Translations under genes and position numbers: made by a program
Origin: CAYRDC01 sp964422925
GTDB lineage: Bacteria; Bacteroidota; Bacteroidia; Chitinophagales; S012-47
Reading direction: 5' to 3'
Length of the DNA stretch: 64,000 bases
Assembly: GCA_964422925.1 (NCBI GenBank)
Contig: CAYRDC010000013.1
Coordinates: 5,206-69,205, forward strand
Notes under the pieces: generated by a model
Databases searched by the model: none
What the model was told of the DNA's origin: nothing
The model's input: only the letters and a program-made list of their open reading frames with translations
Shown here: positions 54,414 to 61,984 of the stretch, piece after piece
Layout of the letters: every line of letters starts with the position of its first letter
How positions within the stretch are numbered: the first letter of the stretch is position 1

Positions 54414-55985
54414 TTATGATGCCCGGACAAAATCTTTATTGAAAAATGCGCCTCGGTTTTCCTTTCGGGCTATGGATTGTTCAACGATCAGGTGAGCTAC
54501 CGAAACCAGGTTCATCAATTCGATCAGACCCTGGCTGAGAATATTGCGCAGGTACAATTCCCGGGTTTCACGGTACAGCAGGTCCAGCCGCTGGCGGGCC
54601 ACCTTGAGCCGCTGGTTACTCCGCACTATACCTACCAGGTCGGTCATCATTTGTTGCAGTTCGCGCCTGTTATGGGCTATCAGGATGTATTCTTCGGTTT
54701 GAGACACCCCGGTCGCGTCCCATTCAGGTATATTATCCGGCAGCTTCACAGCTGACTGTGCATTGACAGCCTGCAATGAAGCCCGGTGGGCGTAAACCAA
54801 AGCTTCCAGCAGGGAATTGGAGGCCAGGCGGTTGGCCCCATGCAATCCTGTGGAAGTGCACTCCCCGCAAGCATACAGGTTTTGAATATTGGTACGCCCG
54901 TTTTTATCGACCTGAATCCCTCCGCACAAGTAATGGGCTGCCGGTACTACCGGTATCCAGTCTTTTGCTATGTCGAGCCCGATAGAACGACATTTATTCC
55001 AAATATTTGGGAATTGGTGCGAAAAGTCATCCTGGTCAAGATGGGTGCAATCGAGGAATACGCAGGGCTCACCGCTTTTTTTCAGTTCAAAGTCAATGGC
55101 CCTGGCAACGATATCCCGCGATGCCAATTCCATACGAGAGTCATATTTTTTCATAAACCGCTCGCCCTTGCGGTCGCGGAGAATGGCGCCAAATCCTCTT
55201 ACGGCTTCCGAAATCAGGAAAGATGGGCTTTCGCCCGGATTGTAGAGGGCGGTGGGGTGGAACTGCACAAATTCCATATTGCTGATCCTGGCTTTGGCCC
55301 GGTATGCCATGGCAATACCGTCACCGGTGGCAATTACCGGATTGGTAGTATTGGCATACACCTGCCCGCCCCCACCCGTAGCGATCACCGTAACCCTGGC
55401 CGGTATTTTTAGAATTTCGTTGGTTATCAAATTAAGTACATACGCTCCATAGCAATGCAAATCAGAAGGAAGTTCTTCATACCCGGGCAAGTGGTGTTCG
55501 GTAATCAGGTCAATGGCGAAATGGTGGGGCAAAATGGTTATTTCCGGGGTATTGTGGACCCGGTTCAGCAGGGTGTTTTCCGTTTCCAGTCCCGTTGAAT
55601 CTTTATGATGAATAATGCGGTTAACGCCATGCCCTCCTTCCCGGCCCAGGTCGTAATTCCCATTGCCGGCCCGGTCGAAACGAGCGCCCCACGCTATCAG
55701 TTCGCGAATGCGCAGCGGGCCTTCATCCACTACCATCCGCACGACTGCCTCATCGCACAGGCCGTCTCCTGCTTTTAAAGTATCATGGATATGTTGTTCC
55801 GGTGAATCAAGCTTTTTGTCGAGCACAACCGCTATTCCCCCCTGGGCGTATTTTGTATTGGATTCGCTCTCATCTGCCTTTGTGACCACCAGGATTTTCG
55901 ATCCCGGACGGTTTTCAGCTGTTTTGAGGGCAAAGGTAAGCCCGGCTACGCCCGAACCAATCACCAGAAAATCCACTGGTTCCAT
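54414..55985 (-). CDS. nadB: L-aspartate oxidase
   Basis: A 523-residue flavoprotein that oxidises L-aspartate to iminoaspartate for de novo NAD synthesis. FAD-binding IGSGVAGLTFALK (8-20), the FAD/substrate block EGGHGVNRIIHHKDSTG (near 116-132), YMNFHPTALY-like FVQFHPTALYNPG, and AAHYLCGGIQVDKNGRT are typical of NadB and the succinate dehydrogenase flavoprotein fold. Length and the NadA neighbour favour NadB over SdhA. It starts nine bases after the nadA stop in one operon. Confidence 0.95.
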   Translation of the reverse strand: MEPVDFLVIGSGVAGLTFALKTAENRPGSKILVVTKADESESNTKYAQGGIAVVLDKKLDSPEQHIHDTLKAGDGLCDEAVVRMVVDEGPLRIRELIAWGARFDRAGNGNYDLGREGGHGVNRIIHHKDSTGLETENTLLNRVHNTPEITILPHHFAIDLITEHHLPGYEELPSDLHCYGAYVLNLITNEILKIPARVTVIATGGGGQVYANTTNPVIATGDGIAMAYRAKARISNMEFVQFHPTALYNPGESPSFLISEAVRGFGAILRDRKGERFMKKYDSRMELASRDIVARAIDFELKKSGEPCVFLDCTHLDQDDFSHQFPNIWNKCRSIGLDIAKDWIPVVPAAHYLCGGIQVDKNGRTNIQNLYACGECTSTGLHGANRLASNSLLEALVYAHRASLQAVNAQSAVKLPDNIPEWDATGVSQTEEYILIAHNRRELQQMMTDLVGIVRSNQRLKVARQRLDLLYRETRELYLRNILSQGLIELMNLVSVAHLIVEQSIARKENRGAFFNKDFVRAS

Positions 55986-55994
55986 TTCAAGGTA

Positions 55995-57008
55995 TTATTT
56001 AATGCCCGCTCTCGCAGAAATTTCCAGCATGCGCTCAATGGGTTTCAGGGCTTTTTGCCGCAGGCTTTTTTCAATAATTATCTCTGGCGTTTCATATTTC
56101 ATGCACAGGTAAAGCTTCTCCATCGTGTTCAGCTTCATATAGGGACATTCCTGACAGGCAGTGCAGGTGGTTATTGCCGGTGCCGGAATAAAATGTTTAT
56201 CCGGGGAATTCAGGCTCATCTGGTGTAAAATTCCGGTTTCGGTGGCCACAATAAATACATCTGCCGGATCTTCCCGGGTGAACCGCAATAAGGCACCCGT
56301 TGAACCGATAAAGTCAGCATGTTCCAGTAAATAAGAACCACATTCCGGATGGGCAATAATTTTAGCTCCGGGGTAATGCACCTTCAACTGGTTGACCTGT
56401 TCGGCTGAAAACTCCTGGTGAACGATGCAGGAACCATCCCAGATAAGCATTTCCCGCCCAGACTTTCTTTTCAGATAAGCCCCCAGGTTTTTATCGGGCG
56501 CAAAAATGATTGGCGTGTCCTCCGGTATGGATTCAATAATGGCCAGCGCATTGGTAGAAGTGCAAATAATATCGCTTAAGGCTTTAATCTCCGCGGTAGT
56601 GTTAATATAGGAAACCACCACATGGTCCGGGTGGTCTTCCCGGAATTTCCGGAATAAATCGGGAGGGCAGGAATCGGCCAAACTGCAACTGGCATTCAAA
56701 TCCGGCAACACTACTTTTTTATCAGGGTTCAGGATTTTAGCCGTTTCAGCCATAAAATGGACTCCGGCAAATACAATCATATTCGCATTCGTAGAGGCGG
56801 CCTGCCGGGATAAACCCAGGCTATCCCCGGTAAAATCCGCAATATCCTGAATTTCCGGTTGCTGATAGTAATGAGCCAGAATTATGGCATTTTTCTCCCT
56901 GCGCAACCGGTTGATCTCCGCTTTCAGGTCTTTTCTTTCAGGAACCGGTAGGTTCAGATATCCTTTTACCTGCAATTCGTCCAGGGCTTTTGTTAACTGT
57001 GTCATCAC
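55995..57008 (-). CDS. nadA: Quinolinate synthase NadA
   Basis: A 337-residue enzyme that joins iminoaspartate with dihydroxyacetone phosphate to give quinolinate. The three cluster-binding cysteines are placed as expected: Cys108 in [11 protein letters not shown], one in HPECGSYL, and one in [17 protein letters not shown] at about 46-49 is the substrate region. Adjacent to nadB, which feeds it iminoaspartate; nadC is not in the window. Confidence 0.95.
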   Translation of the reverse strand: MMTQLTKALDELQVKGYLNLPVPERKDLKAEINRLRREKNAIILAHYYQQPEIQDIADFTGDSLGLSRQAASTNANMIVFAGVHFMAETAKILNPDKKVVLPDLNASCSLADSCPPDLFRKFREDHPDHVVVSYINTTAEIKALSDIICTSTNALAIIESIPEDTPIIFAPDKNLGAYLKRKSGREMLIWDGSCIVHQEFSAEQVNQLKVHYPGAKIIAHPECGSYLLEHADFIGSTGALLRFTREDPADVFIVATETGILHQMSLNSPDKHFIPAPAITTCTACQECPYMKLNTMEKLYLCMKYETPEIIIEKSLRQKALKPIERMLEISARAGIK

Positions 57009-57028
57009 TTCAAATTACGCAAAAACAA

Positions 57029-57466
57029 TTAACGCTTCCAAATGATCTTGGTTCCAAAACCCAGGGTGTTATCTGTCATTTTTAGATAGTCCAGCTGAAT
57101 TATATAGGTTTCTCCGGGATGAAGCTTCGCGTAAGGGTACCGTTTGATGTATATTCTCTCTGCGGAGTCCAGTTCCTGCCCCCGGGGTTTAATCAGCAGC
57201 CCAGTAAACTGAACCCCGCGAATAGTTCCGACTCTTCCGGGGTTTTTATATATGGTTCCGGCTACCTTTGGGTTTGCCATGCCTTCCAGGATATGGCGCG
57301 TAGCCGGCTCGCTCTGGAAGATCAATGATAATCCGTCCTTGCTGCAGGCATAAAAAACATTGGCGCACCAGGGCGTATGCCTGTCACTGGTTGCCAGTGT
57401 CAGCACCTTTTCCTTGCGCAAAAAACGAATGATCCGACCGGGATCCTGAATGAATTGCTGCCCCAT
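57029..57466 (-). CDS. Pyridoxamine 5'-phosphate oxidase-fold, FMN-binding protein (YhbP-like)
   Basis: A 145-residue small split-barrel protein. The N-terminal VLTLATSDRHTPWCANVFYA and the LSLIFQSEPATRHI region fit the flavin-reductase/PNPOx-like YhbP group. No pyridoxal-specific residues are visible, so it is more likely a general FMN- or F420-type binder. It lies 20 bases before nadA on the same strand; a link to nicotinamide chemistry is only positional. Confidence 0.72.
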   Translation of the reverse strand: MGQQFIQDPGRIIRFLRKEKVLTLATSDRHTPWCANVFYACSKDGLSLIFQSEPATRHILEGMANPKVAGTIYKNPGRVGTIRGVQFTGLLIKPRGQELDSAERIYIKRYPYAKLHPGETYIIQLDYLKMTDNTLGFGTKIIWKR

Positions 57467-57533
57467 TGAGTAAAACGGATTATCTGCTGCAATAAAACAA
57501 AATACAGACGAAGGGGCAGATGACTTGCATCAT

Positions 57534-57557
57534 AAAAAAGCCTCCCGAAGGGGAGGC
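57534..57557 (-). terminator. Terminator of the ribonucleotide reductase gene
   Basis: On the minus strand a 7-bp stem GCCTCCC/GGGAGGC with a CTTC loop is followed by six T. It lies 28 bases after the nrdJ stop and separates it from the flavin-binding gene. Confidence 0.8.
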
Positions 57558-57585
57558 CTTTTCTTCTACAGATTAACCTGGTTGC

Positions 57586-60198
57586 TTATCCGCATTTTGA
57601 ATGACCGCAACTTTTACAGGTGAGACATCCTTCCTGGTAAACCAGGGCTTCCTCTCCGCAATTGGGACATGTTTTGTCAGCAGGGGCCGTGCCATCCGGG
57701 ATAAAGCGTTTGAGGGCACGAACCACCCCGGCTTTCCACGAATTCAATGATTCATCATCCAGGTTTAACCTTTCCACCAGATTCACGGCATACTGAATCG
57801 GCATTCCGTGCCGCAATACTCCGGAAATCAGTTTGGCATAATTCCAGTATTCCTTATTGAAGGACCTGGACAGGCCGCCAATGGTTACGGTATAGCCTGC
57901 TCTATCCTTATAACGAAAATCGTACCGGCTCACCCCTTCTTCATTTTTCTCCTTGATGACCCAGCCCTTGGTTACATAATCCGGAAGATGGAAAGAATCT
58001 TCAGCCCGTCCGGTGAAAATCTCATAAGGCCGCCCGTTATAGCAACCCACCACCGCGATCCAGGGTGTTTCGTTGTTATGGAAACGAATCACTTCAGCTT
58101 CCAGCACTCTCGGCCGCTTGGGAGCATTGTGTTCATCAAAGGTGTTATTGTCCTTTTTATTGTTACTGACCAACACACCGGACCGGGATCCTTCCCTGTA
58201 AACGGTTATTCCCTTACATCCACTTTTCCAGCCGGTTTCATAAATTTTCGCGATGAGTTTCTCATCGACTGATTCCGGCACATTTACTGTAACGCTGATG
58301 CTGTGGTCAACCCATTTCTGAATGGCCCCCTGCATCTTAACTTTTGCCACCCAGTCCACATCGTTGGCCGTAGCTTTGTAATAAGGTGATTTCTCAATGA
58401 TTTTCTGGAGCTCATCGTTATTAAGCTGGGCAACTTCATCCGGATCATACCCATTCACTTTCAGCCAGGTTACAAATTTGTGATGGAATACATTGTATTC
58501 CTCCCAGCTATCGCCTATTTCATCTACAAAATCCACCCGGGCTTGTTTGTCACCCGGATTTACCTTGCGCCTTCTTTTATAAGTAGGCATGAAAACCGGT
58601 TCAATGCCGCTCGTGGTTTGTGTCATGATGCTGGTAGTGCCCGTAGGGGCAATGGTCAGTAAAGCAATATTGCGCCTGCCGTACTGCTGCATTTCGGCAT
58701 ACAGTTCGGGATCGGCTTCTTTCAGTCGCTGTATGAAAGGATTGGTAGCTTCGCGCTCGGCATCGTAAATCGGAAAAGCGCCCCTTTCCCGGGCCAGGTT
58801 TACAGAAGAACGATACACCTCGAGCGACAGGGTTTTGTGTACTTCCACTGAAAAATCAATAGCCTCTTCAGAGCCATAGCGCATACCCAAGGCGGCAATC
58901 ATATCGCCTTCAGCGGTAATACCAATGCCCGTTCTTCTTCCCTGTACACATTTTTCCCGGATTTTCTTCCACAGGTTCAGCTCGGTTTCTTTCAATTCCA
59001 TAGGTTCCGGATCTGCCTCAATCTTTTGAAGTATCTGGTCAATTTTTTCAATCTCCAGGTCAATAATATCGTCCATAATGCGCTGGGCCATGGCCGCATG
59101 CTTTCTGAACAGCTTCCAGTTGAACCGGGCCTTCGGGGTGAACGGGTCCTCCACATAGCTGTAAAGGTTAATGGCCAGCAACCGGCAACTGTCATACGGA
59201 CAAAGCGGAATTTCACCACAAGGATTGGTGCTGATGGTCTGGAAACCGAGATCAGCATACCGGTCAGGAATGGATTCACGGATTACCGTATCCCAGAAAA
59301 TTACCCCCGGCTCAGCCGATTTCCAGGCATTGTGAATGATTTTATTCCAAAGCTGCCGGGCATTGATTTTTTTGGTTACCGTTGGATTTTTTGACCACAA
59401 AGGAAATTGCTGCACATATTCTTCGTCATTAATCACCGCTTTCATGAATTCGTCATCGATCCGCACCGAGATGTTGGCCCCGGTCACTTTGGTCCCGTCC
59501 AGCTTGGCGTCAATAAATTTTTCCGCGTCTGGATGCTTAATGGAGATGGTAAGCATTAAGGCTCCTCTCCGGCCGTCCTGAGCTACTTCCCGGGTGGAAT
59601 TGGAATAACGCTCCATAAACGGTACGACCCCGGTGGAAGTCAGGGCGCAATTCATAACCGGTGAACCGGCAGGACGGATATGGGAAAGGTCATGTCCGAC
59701 CCCGCCTCTGCGTTTCATGAGCTGAACCTGTTCTTCATCAATTTTTAATATTCCACCATATGAATCGGAATTGAAGCCATGCCCGATAACAAAGCAATTG
59801 GACAGGGAAGCTACCTGAAAATTATTTCCGATACCGGTCATCGGGCCCCCCTGCGGCATAATATATTTAAAGCCTTTCAGTATCTCGTAGATCTCTTCCT
59901 CGGTGTATGGATTGGGATAAGCCGCCTCAATACGGGCAATTTCAGCAGCCAGCCGGTGATGCATGTCATCCGGGGTCAACTCGTATATATTCCCCTGGGA
60001 ATCCTTCAGGGCATACTTGTTGATCCATATATTGGTTGCTAACTCATCCCCATCAAAATACTCAATGGTTTTTTGAAGCACCTCTTCATACTTGTAAGGA
60101 TGTTTACCCCTTACAATGTTGTTTTTCAACAAGTTATCCTTTTCATGAAGGGCGATATCTCTCTCTTGCTTTAGTTCATTCAGCATCGTGGCAAACAA
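57586..60198 (-). CDS. nrdJ: Adenosylcobalamin-dependent ribonucleotide reductase
   Basis: An 870-residue class II ribonucleotide reductase that makes deoxynucleotides with B12 and without oxygen. Core features are the LSNCFV thiol region near 131-136, NPCGEIPL (radical-site Cys and Glu), APTGTTSIM (a conserved phosphate-binding motif) and a C-terminal zinc-binding CPNCGEEALVYQEGCLTCKSCGHSKCG tail, which relays electrons from thioredoxin. No separate beta subunit is needed. The first ATG (60198) is close to a second ATG four codons on; either is possible. No cobalamin riboswitch is seen upstream. Confidence 0.93.
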   Translation of the reverse strand: MFATMLNELKQERDIALHEKDNLLKNNIVRGKHPYKYEEVLQKTIEYFDGDELATNIWINKYALKDSQGNIYELTPDDMHHRLAAEIARIEAAYPNPYTEEEIYEILKGFKYIMPQGGPMTGIGNNFQVASLSNCFVIGHGFNSDSYGGILKIDEEQVQLMKRRGGVGHDLSHIRPAGSPVMNCALTSTGVVPFMERYSNSTREVAQDGRRGALMLTISIKHPDAEKFIDAKLDGTKVTGANISVRIDDEFMKAVINDEEYVQQFPLWSKNPTVTKKINARQLWNKIIHNAWKSAEPGVIFWDTVIRESIPDRYADLGFQTISTNPCGEIPLCPYDSCRLLAINLYSYVEDPFTPKARFNWKLFRKHAAMAQRIMDDIIDLEIEKIDQILQKIEADPEPMELKETELNLWKKIREKCVQGRRTGIGITAEGDMIAALGMRYGSEEAIDFSVEVHKTLSLEVYRSSVNLARERGAFPIYDAEREATNPFIQRLKEADPELYAEMQQYGRRNIALLTIAPTGTTSIMTQTTSGIEPVFMPTYKRRRKVNPGDKQARVDFVDEIGDSWEEYNVFHHKFVTWLKVNGYDPDEVAQLNNDELQKIIEKSPYYKATANDVDWVAKVKMQGAIQKWVDHSISVTVNVPESVDEKLIAKIYETGWKSGCKGITVYREGSRSGVLVSNNKKDNNTFDEHNAPKRPRVLEAEVIRFHNNETPWIAVVGCYNGRPYEIFTGRAEDSFHLPDYVTKGWVIKEKNEEGVSRYDFRYKDRAGYTVTIGGLSRSFNKEYWNYAKLISGVLRHGMPIQYAVNLVERLNLDDESLNSWKAGVVRALKRFIPDGTAPADKTCPNCGEEALVYQEGCLTCKSCGHSKCG

Positions 60199-60673
60199 TT
60201 TAATCGCGAAATACAGGTGGGAAAATCGGTCCCAGATTCAGTGTATGAAAATATAATTGATCTACCCCACAACAAAGAATTTTTATTAACAAATGCTAAC
60301 AAACCGCCCCAAAACTGGAGAGTATTTTATACGTCCCCTGATTTACATCTTTTTATAACCAATGCCCAAGGAGCCACTTGAGGCATTGTGCCCGCAAGCC
60401 GGTTTTGCTTTTCCACAACACGCCTTCTGACGGCCCGGCCTCGCGTGACCCGGAATTTCCGATTAATGTATCTGATTATATTTTCAATATTCTTTTGTCG
60501 TTTTTTAATAATGTCTGGTTTGCGCATAACACAATATTTTTGCCTGAATAAACCCGCTGTATTGAATCCGCAGGAACCCGCGGCTGTGCCGAAACGGAGG
60601 TGCGGCCGCACGCCCGGCCGGGAGGTATATGCCCTCCTTTTGTTACATTTGAACCGGCTTAATCAATGCGCTT
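60199..60673. other. Non-coding region with three adjacent palindromic elements
   Basis: About 475 bases between divergent genes. 60199-60330 is AT-rich; a stem AATGCC/GGCATT lies near 60360-60387. At 60600-60611 GTGCGGCCGCAC, at 60613-60622 CCCGGCCGGG and at 60621-60637 GGAGG...CCTCC form three back-to-back palindromes, the last followed by TTTTG. A 66-residue basic minus-strand frame (starting near 60527) and a plus-strand frame across the region lack recognisable domains. The only credible signal is the promoter box at 60644. Confidence 0.55.
60644..60651 (+). promoter_or_regulatory. TAnnTTTG -7 box in front of the thioesterase
   Basis: TACATTTG, a consensus -7 element, 22 bases before the ATG at 60674. 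It directly follows a CCTCC-TTTT hairpin arm, so any -33 site would overlap that hairpin. Confidence 0.45.
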
Positions 60674-61042
60674 ATGAAATTCTACAGCCGGAAATGGGTA
60701 AAGCCTGAAAACTTGAATCCAAGAGGCACCTTGTTTGGCGGAACCGTACTGAAATGGATTAACGAAGAAGCCGCCATCTTTGCCATCTGCCAGCTCAACA
60801 GCAAAAACGTTGTGACCAAATACATCTCCGAAATCGATTTCGTCAACTCGGCCCGCAAGGGCGATGTGGTGGAAATCGGGCTGGAAGTCACGGCCCTGGG
60901 CCGCTCGAGCATCACCCTCCGCTGCCAGGTGCGCAACAAAGACACCCGTACGCCCATCATCAATATCGAAAAGCTGGTGTTCGTGCATGTGGATGAATCA
61001 GGTAAGCCGGCTCCGCACGGGGTGACGGAGATAAACGGATAA
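60674..61042 (+). CDS. Hotdog-fold acyl-CoA thioesterase (YciA-like) with an altered catalytic residue
   Basis: 122 residues with the hotdog signature NPRGTLFGGTVLKWINEEAAIFAI near 15-38 and TKYISEIDFVNSARKGDVVEIGLEV. In relatives the position after LKWI is Asp, the catalytic base of YciA-type thioesterases; here it is Asn30 (AAC at 60761-60763, one base from GAC). Activity may be lowered or altered. The gene is monocistronic and convergent with the AT-rich island that begins 20 bases later. Confidence 0.85.
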   Translation: MKFYSRKWVKPENLNPRGTLFGGTVLKWINEEAAIFAICQLNSKNVVTKYISEIDFVNSARKGDVVEIGLEVTALGRSSITLRCQVRNKDTRTPIINIEKLVFVHVDESGKPAPHGVTEING

Positions 61043-61061
61043 ATAAACGATATCTACATAA

Positions 61062-61961
61062 TTAAAATAGTGAAAGCTGACCAGAAATTTGATCTGCAAA
61101 AGAAAGATTTCTTTTCGTAAAAAATTGGTTAGTCATCCTTCTTAAATCATTCTGTACTGTTTTTTGCCTCGGGAAGAATCTTATCATGATTCTGTTAGCA
61201 TATTCATAACTACTGTTAACGTTTTTCGGATTATTTATCATCCTTTCAATCAAGGGAAAAATCAATCTGCACAATTTTTCTTTATAATTAGATTTATTAC
61301 TTCTCGGCAATCCATGAATAATAGTGACAGCTGCACCCATAAATGCATCGCATAGCTGAATTAAATTGGACCTTCTATCCCTCTTATTATCTTTTGGCAA
61401 AAATTCTATTGTGTCCCGATTAAATGATATATCTTTTTCACTGCTCCCAATCTTAAAAATAGAATGCCATGGAAAGTAATCGTGATTTTGTTGTTGACCC
61501 ACCTCATGAAAAACATGATCAACTATTATTTTTCTACCAGGGAAAAAGGTCTTTAGGGCATATAAAATAGCTGAACGAAAAAATTTGTTATAACGATTGG
61601 TGAAATTATCTCCACCAAATTCTTCCCTATTCAGTTTTGAATTATTAATACCGAGAATATAGGCATAAAATTTCCTGCCGCTTTTCCCAACGTCCAGTAT
61701 ATATTTAAACCACCTTTTGCAGATATGATAAGCATCAGCATCCCGTAATTTACTCCAATGAATTTCTCTGTTGTTTTTTGAATAATAAGGCGACTCCTTA
61801 TCAAAATTATTCAGAAACCTTTCAGAAATTATATCATCCAATAACGGGTTAGATATGTCTTCTACAACTATCCCTATATAGAACCATTCTTCCTGCGTAT
61901 ACGGGCACGCTATCAGTTGTATTTCATCCGCATAAATATTGACTACTATTGAATTTGCCAT
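61062..61961 (-). CDS. DUF3800-like protein, possible RNase H-like nuclease
   Basis: 299 residues. The N-terminal NIYADE motif, a mid-protein REIHWSKLRD, IIVDHVFHE near 140-148 and LIQLCDAFMGA near 200-210 fit the acidic pattern of DUF3800, whose members are suspected RNase H-fold enzymes often seen near mobile or defence genes. The usual YADES reads YADEI here. Composition is AT-rich, unlike genes to the left. It lies 23 bases after the DNA methyltransferase on the same strand and is probably co-transcribed. Function not established. Confidence 0.7.
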   Translation of the reverse strand: MANSIVVNIYADEIQLIACPYTQEEWFYIGIVVEDISNPLLDDIISERFLNNFDKESPYYSKNNREIHWSKLRDADAYHICKRWFKYILDVGKSGRKFYAYILGINNSKLNREEFGGDNFTNRYNKFFRSAILYALKTFFPGRKIIVDHVFHEVGQQQNHDYFPWHSIFKIGSSEKDISFNRDTIEFLPKDNKRDRRSNLIQLCDAFMGAAVTIIHGLPRSNKSNYKEKLCRLIFPLIERMINNPKNVNSSYEYANRIMIRFFPRQKTVQNDLRRMTNQFFTKRNLSFADQISGQLSLF

Positions 61962-61984
61962 GCGGTCGATTCAAAATAAATTAT

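Noticed and set aside
60327..60611. Basic 66-94 residue minus-strand open frame between nrdJ and the thioesterase
   Set aside because: It crosses the palindromic cluster, has no recognisable family, and its second half is read from GC-rich repeats; kept only as a note.
60199..60660. Cobalamin riboswitch in front of the B12-dependent ribonucleotide reductase
   Set aside because: The spacer was read on the minus strand for a B12 box and the usual stacked hairpins. Neither was found; the palindromes there are short and point to the thioesterase side.
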